Shown piece by piece: positions 1-8,413 of a DNA stretch of 64,000 nt. A model generated the notes under the pieces. That model did no database searches. It was not told where the DNA came from and worked only from the letters and a program-made list of their open reading frames with translations. The DNA is from Novosphingobium sp. ST904. Its GTDB lineage: Bacteria > Pseudomonadota > Alphaproteobacteria > Sphingomonadales > Sphingomonadaceae. The position numbers were made by a program, and so were the translations under genes. The first letter of the stretch is position 1; each line of letters begins with the position of its first letter. The stretch covers positions 22,492 to 86,491 of the forward strand of contig NZ_LGJH01000140.1 in assembly GCF_001298105.1 (NCBI RefSeq), in the 5' to 3' direction.

Positions 1-1118
1 AGCTGCTGGTGCCCGGCGGGAACGATGTCGTTCATCACGCGGCTGAGCGAGGCGGCAATGTCCACGGCGGGATATTGGCCGCGCTGGGCAAGATCGCGCG
101 AAAGCACGATGTGCCCGTCGAGGATCGAGCGTGCGGTGTCGACCACCGGATCGTCCTGATTGTCGCCATCGGCCAGCACGGTGTAGAGCCCCGTCACCGA
201 GCCGCCCGATGCGGCGGAATTGCCCGCGCGCTCCACCAGCTTGGTGATCGTGGCCAGCGCCGAGGGCGGATAGCCGCGTGCCGCGCCCGGTTCGCCGAGC
301 AACAGGCCAATCTCGCGCGCGGCATGGGCGACGCGGGTGAGGCTGTCCATGATGAGCAGCACCCGCCGTCCGCGCGCGCGGAAATGCTCCGCCATCGCGG
401 TTGCCAGCATCGCGCCGCGCAGGCGCAGGTTGGGGGCATGGTCGGCGGGCACGGCGACGACGACGGTCTTGTCCTTCTTCTCCGCCTGCATGTGCCGTTC
501 CACGAAATCCGAGACCTCGCGCGCGCGTTCGCCGATCAGGCCGACCACCACGACTTCGGCCGATGCGCCGCGCGCGATCATGTCGATCAGCACCGATTTC
601 CCGACGCCGGAGCCTGCCATCACGCCGATACGCTGGCCGACGCCGAATGTGGTGAGCGCATTGAGCGCGCGCACGCCGGTGTCGAAAGGCAGGCGCACCG
701 GGCTGCGGTCGAGCGCCGAGGTGCGCACGCCGCCGGACGGCCATTCCAGGCGGCTGTGGATCGGAAAGCCGCCGTCGATCGGCAACCCTTCGCCATCCAC
801 CGCGCGGCCGAGGAAGGATTCCCCCACCGGCAGCAGTCCGGGCCGCCCTTCCGCCCAGACCCGCGCGCCGGGCCGCAGCAGGATCATGTCGCCGAGCAGC
901 ATCATCATCGTCCGCCCGTTGCGAAAGCCGATCACTTCGGCGGCGAGCGACTTGCCCGGCGCGTGGGAGACGCGGCACATCGCCCCCACCGGCACGGAAA
1001 GGCCGCTCACTTCAAGAAGCCCGCCGTCGCAGGCGGCGACAAGGCCGAAGCGACGGGGTGCTAGGTCCAGCGGTTCCGCTGCGAGATCGGCGAGGATCGG
1101 TTCCCAGAGCTTCAGCAC
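1..1118 (-). CDS. fliI: Flagellum-specific ATP synthase FliI (partial, C-terminus beyond left edge)
   Basis: ATPase of the flagellar type III export apparatus, which with FliH drives export of rod, hook and filament subunits at the cytoplasmic face of the basal body. About 372 codons are in the window; roughly the last 70-80 of the family's usual 440-450 residues are missing. Walker A GSGVGKS lies near residues 167-173, followed by the IGERAREV segment and the Walker B region LLIMDSLTRVA, all typical of the F1-beta-like export ATPases. I chose the GTG at 1116-1118: it overlaps the fliH stop by 7 nt, the tight coupling seen throughout this operon, and gives a normal N-terminus (LKLWEPILADL). 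The frame is intact up to the edge. Confidence 0.93.
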   Translation of the reverse strand, partial: MLKLWEPILADLAAEPLDLAPRRFGLVAACDGGLLEVSGLSVPVGAMCRVSHAPGKSLAAEVIGFRNGRTMMMLLGDMILLRPGARVWAEGRPGLLPVGESFLGRAVDGEGLPIDGGFPIHSRLEWPSGGVRTSALDRSPVRLPFDTGVRALNALTTFGVGQRIGVMAGSGVGKSVLIDMIARGASAEVVVVGLIGERAREVSDFVERHMQAEKKDKTVVVAVPADHAPNLRLRGAMLATAMAEHFRARGRRVLLIMDSLTRVAHAAREIGLLLGEPGAARGYPPSALATITKLVERAGNSAASGGSVTGLYTVLADGDNQDDPVVDTARSILDGHIVLSRDLAQRGQYPAVDIAASLSRVMNDIVPAGHQQ

Positions 1119-1786
1119 CGGTGAAGCGCCTCGGCGATGGCGCGGCGCCAGTTGGCGGGGCCGTCCTCGACGCCGCCGGTCGCCGTTTCGACACGAACTG
1201 TTCCGCGTTCGAGCGTGGTATCGGGCTGGACCTGCCATTCCGCCGAAAGGGGGGAGGAGACAAGCCTGAGGTCTTCGGGGTGGAGCCGAACGAGCCGCTC
1301 GTCCTCGGCGCGAGTCAGCATGGAAACCGCCACGCTCACCCTGCGCAGGAGGGCATCGGGATCGATCGCCAGCGGCGCGATGGCGGATTCGCACAGGGCG
1401 GACACCGTGTCTCGCAGGCGCAGGCGCAGTTCCTCCTCCAGCACCTCGTCGAGACGCGCGAATGCGAGAGAGAGCTTTTCCCGCGCGGCGTCGTCGGTTT
1501 CGGCACGAAGCCGGGCTTCGTGCGAGGCCTGTTCGTGGCCCACCGCGAAGCCATGGCTGAAGGCCTCCGCAACGGGATCGCCGCTTTCGCTTTCCGGGGC
1601 AGCAGGGGCCGGATCCGGTTCGTGCGGGGAAGGGGCCTGCGCCTTGCTGCCGAAGCGGGCATCCGCCTTGAAACCCTCGGGCTGGATTCCGGGAACCTGA
1701 TGACGGGGCGGCCGGGCCAGCGTATCGAGCAGCCTTGCGGAGGCCCGGCCCGGTTCGGTCCGGCGGGAGAAGGCGAGGTCAGACAT
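1112..1786 (-). CDS. fliH: Flagellar assembly protein FliH
   Basis: Regulatory stator-like partner of the export ATPase FliI; it binds FliI and links it to the C-ring. 224 residues, within the usual size range. The N-terminal ~70 residues are proline/charge-rich and poorly conserved, the middle (about 75-130) is Ala/Glu-rich helix (EKLSLAFARLDEVLEEELRLR), and the C-terminal globular part resembles FliH/YscL proteins. Identification relies heavily on position: between fliG (8-nt overlap) and fliI (7-nt overlap), the standard alphaproteobacterial order. It belongs to the minus-strand flagellar operon that begins with the sigma-54-type activator at 5931. Confidence 0.85.
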   Translation of the reverse strand: MSDLAFSRRTEPGRASARLLDTLARPPRHQVPGIQPEGFKADARFGSKAQAPSPHEPDPAPAAPESESGDPVAEAFSHGFAVGHEQASHEARLRAETDDAAREKLSLAFARLDEVLEEELRLRLRDTVSALCESAIAPLAIDPDALLRRVSVAVSMLTRAEDERLVRLHPEDLRLVSSPLSAEWQVQPDTTLERGTVRVETATGGVEDGPANWRRAIAEALHRC

Positions 1787-2807
1787 AGTCGTCGTCTCCC
1801 GACCCGAAGGCTATCGCGCCGTCCGCGGCAAGGCGGCGGGCGATGGCCACGATCTCCTTCTGCGCGGCAACCACGTCGGCCAGGCGTGTCCGCCCCCGCG
1901 CGACGATCTCGTCCTTCACGCCGTCCGCGGCGCGGCTCGACATGGCGCGGAAGAAGTGCTCGCGCTCGTCCTCGCTCACGCCTTTCAATGCATCGATCAG
2001 CGAATCGTTGGGCACGTCGCGCAGCAGCGTGCCCATGGACTTGGGATCAAGCACGAAGAGATGCTCGAACTTGAACATCTCGTCCTCGATGCGCCGGGCC
2101 AGCAGCTTGTCGCGGCGGGTCAGTTCGCCCAGCACGCGCTTTTCCACGACCTTGCCGACACCGTTGATGATCTCGGCGGCCTCGCGCGCGCCGCCGATGG
2201 TGAGCGGGCGCTGGCCGTGGCATTCGGTGATGCGGCGGGCAAGCAGTTCCTCCAGCATCATGATGGCCTGCGGCGAAACCGGGCCGAGCGTGGCGATGCG
2301 GTGGACGATCTCGGGCTGGGATTCGGCGGGCAGGGCATGAAGGACGGCGGCGGCCACTTCGGGATCGAGCTGCACCAGCAGCACGGCGATGGCCTGCGGA
2401 TGTTCGCCGCGCACCAGCGGAACCAGCGATTCAGGCGTGAGCCAGCGTGCGAGTTCGAGGGTCGAATGCGGCGCGGCGCCGGGCAGGATGCGGCGCATCA
2501 TGTTGTCCGCCTTCACCTCGCCCACCGCTCTGGCGAACATGCCGCGCACTTGCCCCACCCGGTCATGCGCGACGAGGCCGAGCGCCTCGGTCCGGGAGAC
2601 GAATCCGGCGATGGCCTCCGCGATCACGTCCGGCCCGATCTCGCCGAGCGCGCACATCTTCTCGCCAAGACGGCGCAATTCTTCCGGTTCGAGTTCGGAG
2701 AGGATGCGGCTTGTCTGGTCCTCGTCGAGCAGCATCATCATGATCGCGGCATTGTCGGCGGCGGGCAGGTCTGACGTGGCGGGGGGCGGGGTGGGAGGTT
2801 CGCTCAT
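1779..2807 (-). CDS. fliG: Flagellar motor switch protein FliG
   Basis: Rotor protein of the flagellar C-ring that contacts the MotAB stator and the FliF MS-ring. 342 residues, family-typical. After a Pro-rich start, AAIMMMLLDEDQTSRILSEL matches the FliG N-terminal FliF-binding domain. The middle domain carries the diagnostic RGEHPQAIAVLLVQL (EHPQ motif, about residues 133-147). The C-terminal domain has FVLDPKSMGTLLRDV and the charged DEREHFFRAMSSR torque helix. The start ATG shares one base with the fliF stop (TGATG), implying translational coupling. Confidence 0.95.
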   Translation of the reverse strand: MSEPPTPPPATSDLPAADNAAIMMMLLDEDQTSRILSELEPEELRRLGEKMCALGEIGPDVIAEAIAGFVSRTEALGLVAHDRVGQVRGMFARAVGEVKADNMMRRILPGAAPHSTLELARWLTPESLVPLVRGEHPQAIAVLLVQLDPEVAAAVLHALPAESQPEIVHRIATLGPVSPQAIMMLEELLARRITECHGQRPLTIGGAREAAEIINGVGKVVEKRVLGELTRRDKLLARRIEDEMFKFEHLFVLDPKSMGTLLRDVPNDSLIDALKGVSEDEREHFFRAMSSRAADGVKDEIVARGRTRLADVVAAQKEIVAIARRLAADGAIAFGSGDDDYV

Positions 2808-4235
2808 CAGGCCGCTTTCGCCCGCCCGGGTGCTGCCGATCCCGGCTCGCCGTCAGGGGCAGGCTCGTTGATCATCTGGCGCAGCGCGGCCACCGCGCTG
2901 TCGGGCTTTTCGGAAACGAGGCGCTGGGCGAGGTTGACCTGGCGGGAAAGCAGGTCGGCCCGGCGCAAGTCGATGTCGAGCCCGTCGGCGCCGGGGATTT
3001 CCGGGCGGTGCGGCAGGGCCCCGGCGAGCGGCACGGCGTCCAGCGGACGCTCCAGCGCACGTTCGAGGGCGAGCTGGACGGCATCGTCCCGGTCTTCCTC
3101 GTCGGCGGCGGCGCCGGACTTGCGCCGCTTCCGCCCCTTCGGCGGGGCCTTTTCACCGCGCATCGCCGCGATCAGCGGACGAACGCCAAGCAGCAGGACC
3201 ATCAGCACCGCCAGCAATGCGGCGCCGTTGCGCACGACCATGGCGAACCACGGGGCCTCGTAGAAGGGCAGGGTCTCGCCGCTTTCCGGCTCGAACCGCC
3301 GCACGACGACCTTGACCTGATCGCCGCGCTGCGGATCGGCGCCCACGGCCGCGCTCACCAGCGACTGGATGTCCTGCGCCTCCTGCGCGCGCGCGCCTTT
3401 CATGGCGTCCGCCTTGATGGCCACCGCCACGGAAATCCGCCGGACTCCGCCAGGCCGGGTATTGGCGACCGAGACCTGGCGGCCCAGTTCGTAAGTGCGG
3501 CTGGAGGAGGATTCGCCGTTGCTGGTCCACCACTTTCACCGCATCGGGGGAAAGGCCCGGCACCGAGCCGGCGACGAGGTTGACGATGGCGGAGACCTGG
3601 CTCTCGGAAAGCTGGCGCCCGGCCTTCAGCCGCACCATCACCGAGGCGGTGGGCGGCACGTTGTCACGCACGAACACGGACTTCTCGCCCTCGGCAACGT
3701 GGACGCGCACGGATTCCACGCCGTCGATCTCGCCGATGGTCAGTTGCAGGTCATGCTCGCGGGCGGAACGCAGGCGCTCGCCTTCCAGCGTGCGGCTGGC
3801 GCCCATCGGCAGCTTGTCGAGCATCTGGTCGCCGCTCTCGGGCGTAGCCAGTGCGCCGTCGGAGGCCACGAGCATCCGCGCCTTGTAGAAATCGCCTTCG
3901 CCCACGGTGAGAGCGCCGGTCCGGTTGTCTATCCGGTAGTCGATCCCCGCCTGGTCCAGCGCCGCGGCGACACCGGCGCGGTCGGCATCGCCGAGCTGAG
4001 CGTAGAGCACGCGCTGCGATGACGGGGCCAGCATGGTCCACGCCAGCAGCGCCCCGCCCACGGCGGCAAGCCCGATGAAGGCAGGCAGCATCTTCTTCAC
4101 CGCCGGTTGCGCGGTGAATGTGCCGAGGCGTGTCAGCACCGAGCCGCCGGAACGATCGGTGAATGGCGCGAACATGGAGGTGGTGGCGGGAAGCCGGGCG
4201 CCGCCATCGGCGGCCGCGGGTACGAGGTCGGCCAT
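2807..4235 (-). pseudogene. fliF: Flagellar MS-ring protein FliF, frameshifted and internally deleted as sequenced
   Basis: FliF forms the inner-membrane MS-ring on which the basal body is built. The first ~240 codons are normal: a TM segment (LPAFIGLAAVGGALLAW, about residues 50-66) and two ring-building domains ending at VKVVDQ. The C-terminal ~225 codons, in another frame, run from NGESSSSRTYELG through a second TM (AALLAVLMVLLLGVRPLI) to a lysine-rich, FliG-binding tail. The join is near 3511-3525. Relatives carry roughly 100 more residues at this point (start of RBM3 and the beta-collar), so this is not a single-base slip but a missing segment plus a frame change. It starts 6 nt after fliE. 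Real deletion or assembly collapse cannot be told from the sequence. Confidence 0.85.
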
Positions 4236-4241
4236 GCTGGA

Positions 4242-4625
4242 TCAGACTCCCATCCGCATGATGTCCTGGTAGGCGGACAGCAGCTTGTTGCGCACCTGCA
4301 TGGTCGCTTCGAAGGCGACGCCAGCCTCCTGCCGCGCGAGCATGACCTTGGCGACATCGGTGACTTCGCCCTTCTGGTAGGCTTCGGTCACGCCGTCGGC
4401 GCGGGACTGGACCGCGTTCACACCGTCGAGCGCGGACTTCAGCGTATCGGCGAACCCCTGCGCCGGAGCCGCCGTCGTCCCGGCAGAGCCGACCGCGGTG
4501 GGCGCCGCGCCCTGAGCGGCGTGAATCTGCTGGAGCAGGTCGCTGCGCTGGATGATCTGCTGGCGCATGGCCATGATCTGCTGGATACCGCCCGCGTTGG
4601 CGGAAAGGGCGGGGATGGCGCTCAC
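4242..4625 (-). CDS. fliE: Flagellar hook-basal body protein FliE
   Basis: FliE is the small periplasmic adaptor between the MS-ring and the rod, among the first exported substrates. 127 residues from a GTG start at 4623-4625 ([17 protein letters not shown]). The C-terminal signature TDVAKVMLARQEAGVAFEA then MQVRNKLLSAYQDIMRM is characteristic. The GTG overlaps the stop of the restored upstream regulator by 4 nt (GTGA), which fixes both gene ends. The longer open frame running upstream to 5030 is only a shadow of that regulator. Confidence 0.93.
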   Translation of the reverse strand: MSAIPALSANAGGIQQIMAMRQQIIQRSDLLQQIHAAQGAAPTAVGSAGTTAAPAQGFADTLKSALDGVNAVQSRADGVTEAYQKGEVTDVAKVMLARQEAGVAFEATMQVRNKLLSAYQDIMRMGV

Positions 4626-5931
4626 CGGATGCCTCCCACCGCGCTGCGGCCGATCTCGATGCCGGCTTCGCGCAGGGAAGCGAGGCGATAGCGCAGGGTC
4701 CGCTCGGAAATGCCCAGCTCGCGCGCGCGCGCACGCGGTTGCCGCCGCAGGCTTCAAGGGTTTCGGCGATGGCGCGGGCCTCGGAGTTCTGGACGATGCT
4801 CGACAGTTTGCGGCCGCCGTCGCTTTCGGGGCCGTCGCCCGGCATTGCGCCAAGGCCGGTTCCGCCGCCTGCCGCGAAGGGAAGCAGGCGCGCCGGGCTG
4901 TCGAACACGATGTGCGCGGGCGTGATCGTGCCCTTGCCATGTGCCAGCAACAGGGCGCGGCGCATGACGTTCTCCAGTTCGCGCACGTTGCCCGGCCAGG
5001 GGTGAAGCCGCAGCAGGGCCAGCGCGGCATCGTTCAGGCAGGGCACGCGTGCCGGATCTGGCGCATGGCGCAGGGTCATGCCGAAGGCGAGCGGGGCGAT
5101 ATCGTCCGCCCGCTCGCGCAAGGGGCGCAGGGTGAGCGGGAAGACGTTGAGGCGGTAATAGAGGTCCGCGCGAAAGCGGCCTTCGGCCACTTCGGTCGGC
5201 AGGTCGCGGTTGGCGCAGGCGATCACGCGAATGTCCACCTTGATCGGGCGTGTCGAGCCGATCGGCACCACTTCCTGTTCCTGCAAGGCGCGCAGCAGCT
5301 TGGCCTGGAGGGAAAGCGGCAGTTCGGCGATCTCGTCCAGCAGCAGGGTGCCGCCGTCCGCGGCGCGCATGAAGCCCTCGCTCGACTGGGTGGCGCCGGT
5401 GAAGGCGCCCTTCTGGTGGCCGAACAGCATGGCCTCCAGCATGGTTTCGGGCATGGCGGCGCAGTTCACCGCGATGAACGGGCCGCTGCGGCGCGGGCTG
5501 CGGTTGTGGATGAAGCGGCTGAGCACTTCCTTGCCGGTGCCGGTCGGCCCGTTGACGAGCACGGGAATGTCGCTGTTCGCCAGACGGTCAGCCAGGGCGA
5601 AAACCGAGATGCTCTCGGGATCGGCGGCGATCGGTTCGTCAGGCGCAGCCATGGCGGCGAGCAGCATGGCGAGCGACGCCTCGCTCACGGGGTCGGCGTA
5701 AGTCAGCGCGATTTCGGATCCGCCTTCGCGTGAGAGCGCCGGCACGGCGCCGCGCGACAGCCGCACCTTGCGCGAAGTCGGCATGGCCGAAATCGTGCCG
5801 ATGGATGCGTCCGCACCGTCCCGAAGTTCGATCGCCGAACAGTCGAGCAAAGATCCGGCAATAGCCACTGCCCGGTGAGCGAGCGGACCGTGCCGGCGAT
5901 TAAATTCCGTGTCGAAAACCGGTTCGACCAT
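4622..5931 (-). CDS. Sigma-54-dependent flagellar regulator (FlbD/FleR-like), frameshifted as sequenced
   Basis: Enhancer-binding AAA+ activator of sigma-54 RNA polymerase, probably controlling flagellar genes given its place at the head of the fliEFGHI operon. Residues 1-100 show no recognisable receiver domain. The AAA+ domain has Walker [10 protein letters not shown] (about 127-135), the sigma-54-contacting GAFTGA loop (175-180), Walker B GGTLLLDE (193-200) and the [12 protein letters not shown] segment. A C-terminal Fis-type HTH ([21 protein letters not shown]) is readable only after restoring one base near 4727 in a GC-alternating run; repair yields about 436 residues and the stop at 4622. 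As sequenced, the frame runs on into fliE and fliF in the wrong phase. FlbD and FleR normally have a receiver, so the exact orthology is uncertain. Confidence 0.85.
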
Positions 5932-6187
5932 GTCTCGCGTCCCCGTGGAATTAACAAGTTCCGGGGTTCGATATGCGTGCCTAACGGCGAATCTTTGGGA
6001 AATTTAAGGCCCCGTAGCGACCCTTAGTGAAAGTGAATTTTCGCGGAAGTCCGGGGGTTTCGGGGATGAAGCGTGCCGCAGGCGGGCTTAAATTCGCCGT
6101 CCCGTTGCCGGTCTTAGCCCCGACAGCCGCACCGGATGGGCCGGCAGACGCTGTTTCCACCTCGAGACACTCAACGGGAGCCAATAC
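5932..6187. promoter_or_regulatory. Divergent intergenic region between flagellar operon and flagellin gene
   Basis: 256 bp between two divergent flagellar units, relatively AT-rich. For the flagellin side a weak sigma-28-like candidate is TAAA at 6089-6092 followed 14 nt later by GCCGGTCT at 6107-6114 (consensus spacing is about 15). A Shine-Dalgarno GGGAG lies at 6176-6180, 7 nt before the flagellin ATG. On the minus strand a GGCACG element around 5971-5976 resembles a sigma-54 -24 box, but no GC follows at the -12 spacing. No operator could be assigned with confidence. Confidence 0.3.
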
Positions 6188-7010
6188 ATGTCCGTTATCA
6201 ACACCAACATCAGCGCGATTCGCGCTGCCAATGCGTCGAATTCCGCCAACAAGATGCTCGGCACCGCCATGGAGCGCCTGTCGACCGGCAAGCGCATCAA
6301 TTCCGCCAAGGACGATGCCGCCGCCTTGCCATCTCCACTTCGATGACCGCGCAGGTCCGCGGCATGAGCCAGGGCATCCGCAATGCCAATGACGGCATCT
6401 CGCTCGCCCAGACGGCGGAAGGTGCGCTTTCCGAAGTTTCCAACATGCTCCAGCGCGTTCGCGAACTGGCGATCCAGTCGGCCTCGGGCACGTACCAGGA
6501 TTCGGATCGCACGGCGATGCAGTCGGAAGTGACGGCGCTGACCAGCCAGATCGACGATATCCTCTCGGACACGACCTTCAACGGCAACACGCTGTTCTCG
6601 ACCACTTCGGGCAGCGACGTGACCTTCGACATCCAGACCGGCGCAAATTCGGGCGAGACGATCACGCTGACCTCCTCGGCGATCGACGGCACCAATATCG
6701 ACGCTTCCGCGCTCGACGTCTCCTCGGCCTCGGCCGCTTCGGACACCATCGACAGCGTCATCTCGCGCTGGCGGATGTGAACAAGACCCGCGCCTCGCTC
6801 GGCGCCGGCCAGAACCGACTGGAATCGGCGGTGAACAACCTCACCAACAACGTGACCAACCTGTCGGACGCGCGCTCGCGGATCGAGGATGCCGACTATT
6901 CGAGCGAGACCACGCAGATGGCCAAGGCCCAGATCCTGAGCCAGGCGTCCACTGCGATGATCGCGCAGGCCAACCAGAGCCAGCAGAACGTGCTGTCGCT
7001 GCTCCGCTAA
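6188..7010 (+). CDS. fliC: Flagellin (filament subunit), two frameshifts as sequenced
   Basis: Structural protein of the flagellar filament, exported through the flagellar type III system. The N-terminus [17 protein letters not shown] and the segment [16 protein letters not shown] are the conserved D0/D1 coiled coil. The C-terminus [20 protein letters not shown] to [16 protein letters not shown], ending QQNVLSLLR, is the matching partner. A short variable middle makes this a small flagellin of about 274 residues. Two single-base losses break it: near 6323 (GGCCTT read as GCCTT) and near 6765 (TCGGCG read as TCGCG). Restoring one G at each gives one continuous protein. Start ATG 6188 with GGGAG upstream. 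Confidence 0.95.
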
Positions 7011-7027
7011 GCGAAGCTCATCGACTG

Positions 7028-7053
7028 GCGGCCGGTCCTGCGTGACCGGCCGC
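7028..7053 (+). terminator. Hairpin downstream of flagellin
   Basis: Perfect 10-bp stem GCGGCCGGTC / GACCGGCCGC with a 6-nt loop, 17 nt after the flagellin stop. No strong T-run follows, so it may stabilise the message 3' end rather than act as a full intrinsic terminator. Confidence 0.55.
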
Positions 7054-7232
7054 GCGGCCCGGCGCCAGTCCCCAGAGCGCCGGGCCCGTTCGCGTGTCGG
7101 CATGCCGTTCGTATGCCGGCATCGGGGGGCTGGCCGAAGAACGCGCGGCCACGAGCGAATACAGGCAGGACACGACCGGGCAACGGACGGTTCATAGAGG
7201 AGCATGACCCGCTTCCTCGATCTGGACATTTC

Positions 7233-7934
7233 ATGCGCCGCGCTTCCCCCATCCGCCTCGCCAGCCGTTTCGCCATGGCCTTCGCCTCGTTCCTGCCGGT
7301 AGCCGCCGCTGCCGAAACGCGGGAGGACGAGCAGGTCTGGGTAAATCTTACGGCGATGGGGCCGATCTCGGGCGATGTCGTCTACTTCGCCGAGCTTCAG
7401 CCGCGCATGGGTGATGGAGCCTCGCGGCTGGACCAGCTCCTGCTGCGCGGGGCGGTGGGCCTGAAGCTTTCTCCTTCCGTCACGCTCTATCAGGGCTATG
7501 CCCATGTCGTGGTGCCGGTGGACGGCGGCAGGGACGTGAACGAGGAGCGCAGCTTCCAGCAGCTCAACTGGTTCATGGGCAGGCCGCTGGGCGGCGAACT
7601 CACCTCGCGTACGCGGCTGGAGCAGCGCTGGCGTTCGGACGGCGGCGATACCGGCTGGCGCCTGCGCGAGATGCTGCGTTACGAAAAGCCGCTGCAGCCC
7701 GGAAGCAATGCCGTGAACGCGCTGGTCTATGCGGAAGGCTTCCTTGCGCTCAACGACACGGACTGGGGCGCGCGCGGCGGCTTCGACCAGCTCCGCTCCT
7801 TCGTCGGCGTGGAACTGGGCGTGAAGGATGCGACTACCGTGGAACTGGGCTATCTCAACCAGGTGATAGACCAGAGCCGGGGCCGGACGCGAGTGAACCA
7901 CGTCGCCTCGGTGACCCTGTTCTTCCGTCACTGA
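7233..7934 (+). CDS. DUF2490 family outer-membrane beta-barrel protein
   Basis: 233 residues from the ATG at 7233. A signal peptide is visible (RRASPIRLASRFAMAFASFLPVAAAAET, cleavage about residue 28). The mature part has alternating short beta-strands with aromatic ends (VWVNLTAMG, VVYFAELQPRM, TLYQGYAHVVV, ending VASVTLFFRH), the layout of the DUF2490 family of small outer-membrane barrels. The final Phe-Phe-Arg-His fits an outer-membrane C-terminal strand. Function is unknown. It stands alone between flagellin and a convergent DUF1489 gene. I rejected the upstream in-frame start at 7113 because it would bury the signal peptide. Confidence 0.75.
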   Translation: MRRASPIRLASRFAMAFASFLPVAAAAETREDEQVWVNLTAMGPISGDVVYFAELQPRMGDGASRLDQLLLRGAVGLKLSPSVTLYQGYAHVVVPVDGGRDVNEERSFQQLNWFMGRPLGGELTSRTRLEQRWRSDGGDTGWRLREMLRYEKPLQPGSNAVNALVYAEGFLALNDTDWGARGGFDQLRSFVGVELGVKDATTVELGYLNQVIDQSRGRTRVNHVASVTLFFRH

Positions 7935-7987
7935 ACATCAGGAATGCCCCGCTTTGGCGCGGGACAGGCCTTTTGCACCCGTCCCTG

Positions 7988-8389
7988 TCAGACCAGTCCC
8001 AGCTTGGCCAGTTCGCGGGCGAGCGCAGGGGGCATGGCATCGCCGGCGCTCTCGCCCTCGCCAAGGTCGCGCGGGGCCTGTTCCTCGGCAAGATAGCGCC
8101 ATCCCTGATGGGCGCGCTTGGGCTGGGTGACGACCGGGATCAGGGTGGGGGCGAGGCGGATGTGCCAGCGCCCGTCCTCGCGTTGCTCGAACCCGAGGAT
8201 GGGCGAGCGTCCGATCAGCGCATGTTCGTAGATCCAGTAGAGCGAGCCGCCGACCATCTCTTCCTGCCGCTTGGGCAGGTAGCGGGTGGTCAGGCGGGCT
8301 TCACCGATCGCTTCGTGGCTCTCCAGCCAGGCGCGCAGGTCCGCCGGGCTCTCGGCGGAAAAGGCGATCTTGGTCATGTGCAGCGGCAT
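7988..8389 (-). CDS. DUF1489 family protein
   Basis: 133-residue cytoplasmic protein of a conserved alphaproteobacterial family of unknown function. Family-like segments are TRYLPKRQEEMVGGSLYWI and the central IGRSPILGFE followed by WHIRLAPTLIPV. No signal peptide or membrane segment. It lies 25 nt downstream of the mgtE stop in the same orientation, so the two may be co-transcribed. The frame is intact. Confidence 0.75.
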   Translation of the reverse strand: MPLHMTKIAFSAESPADLRAWLESHEAIGEARLTTRYLPKRQEEMVGGSLYWIYEHALIGRSPILGFEQREDGRWHIRLAPTLIPVVTQPKRAHQGWRYLAEEQAPRDLGEGESAGDAMPPALARELAKLGLV

Positions 8390-8413
8390 GGGCGCTAGAT
8401 AGGTACTGGAGGT

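Noticed and set aside
9..1064. Plus-strand open frame of 351 codons at the left edge
   Set aside because: Antisense to fliI; low-complexity His/Arg/Ala translation with no family resemblance.
5960..6080. Sigma-54 -24/-12 promoter for the flagellar operon
   Set aside because: GGCACG is present on the minus strand twice, but neither copy has GC at the required 10-nt spacing, so I only mention it as a weak resemblance.
5981..6184. Minus-strand 67-codon frame in the flagellin promoter region
   Set aside because: No ribosome site or recognisable domain, and it covers the divergent promoter region.
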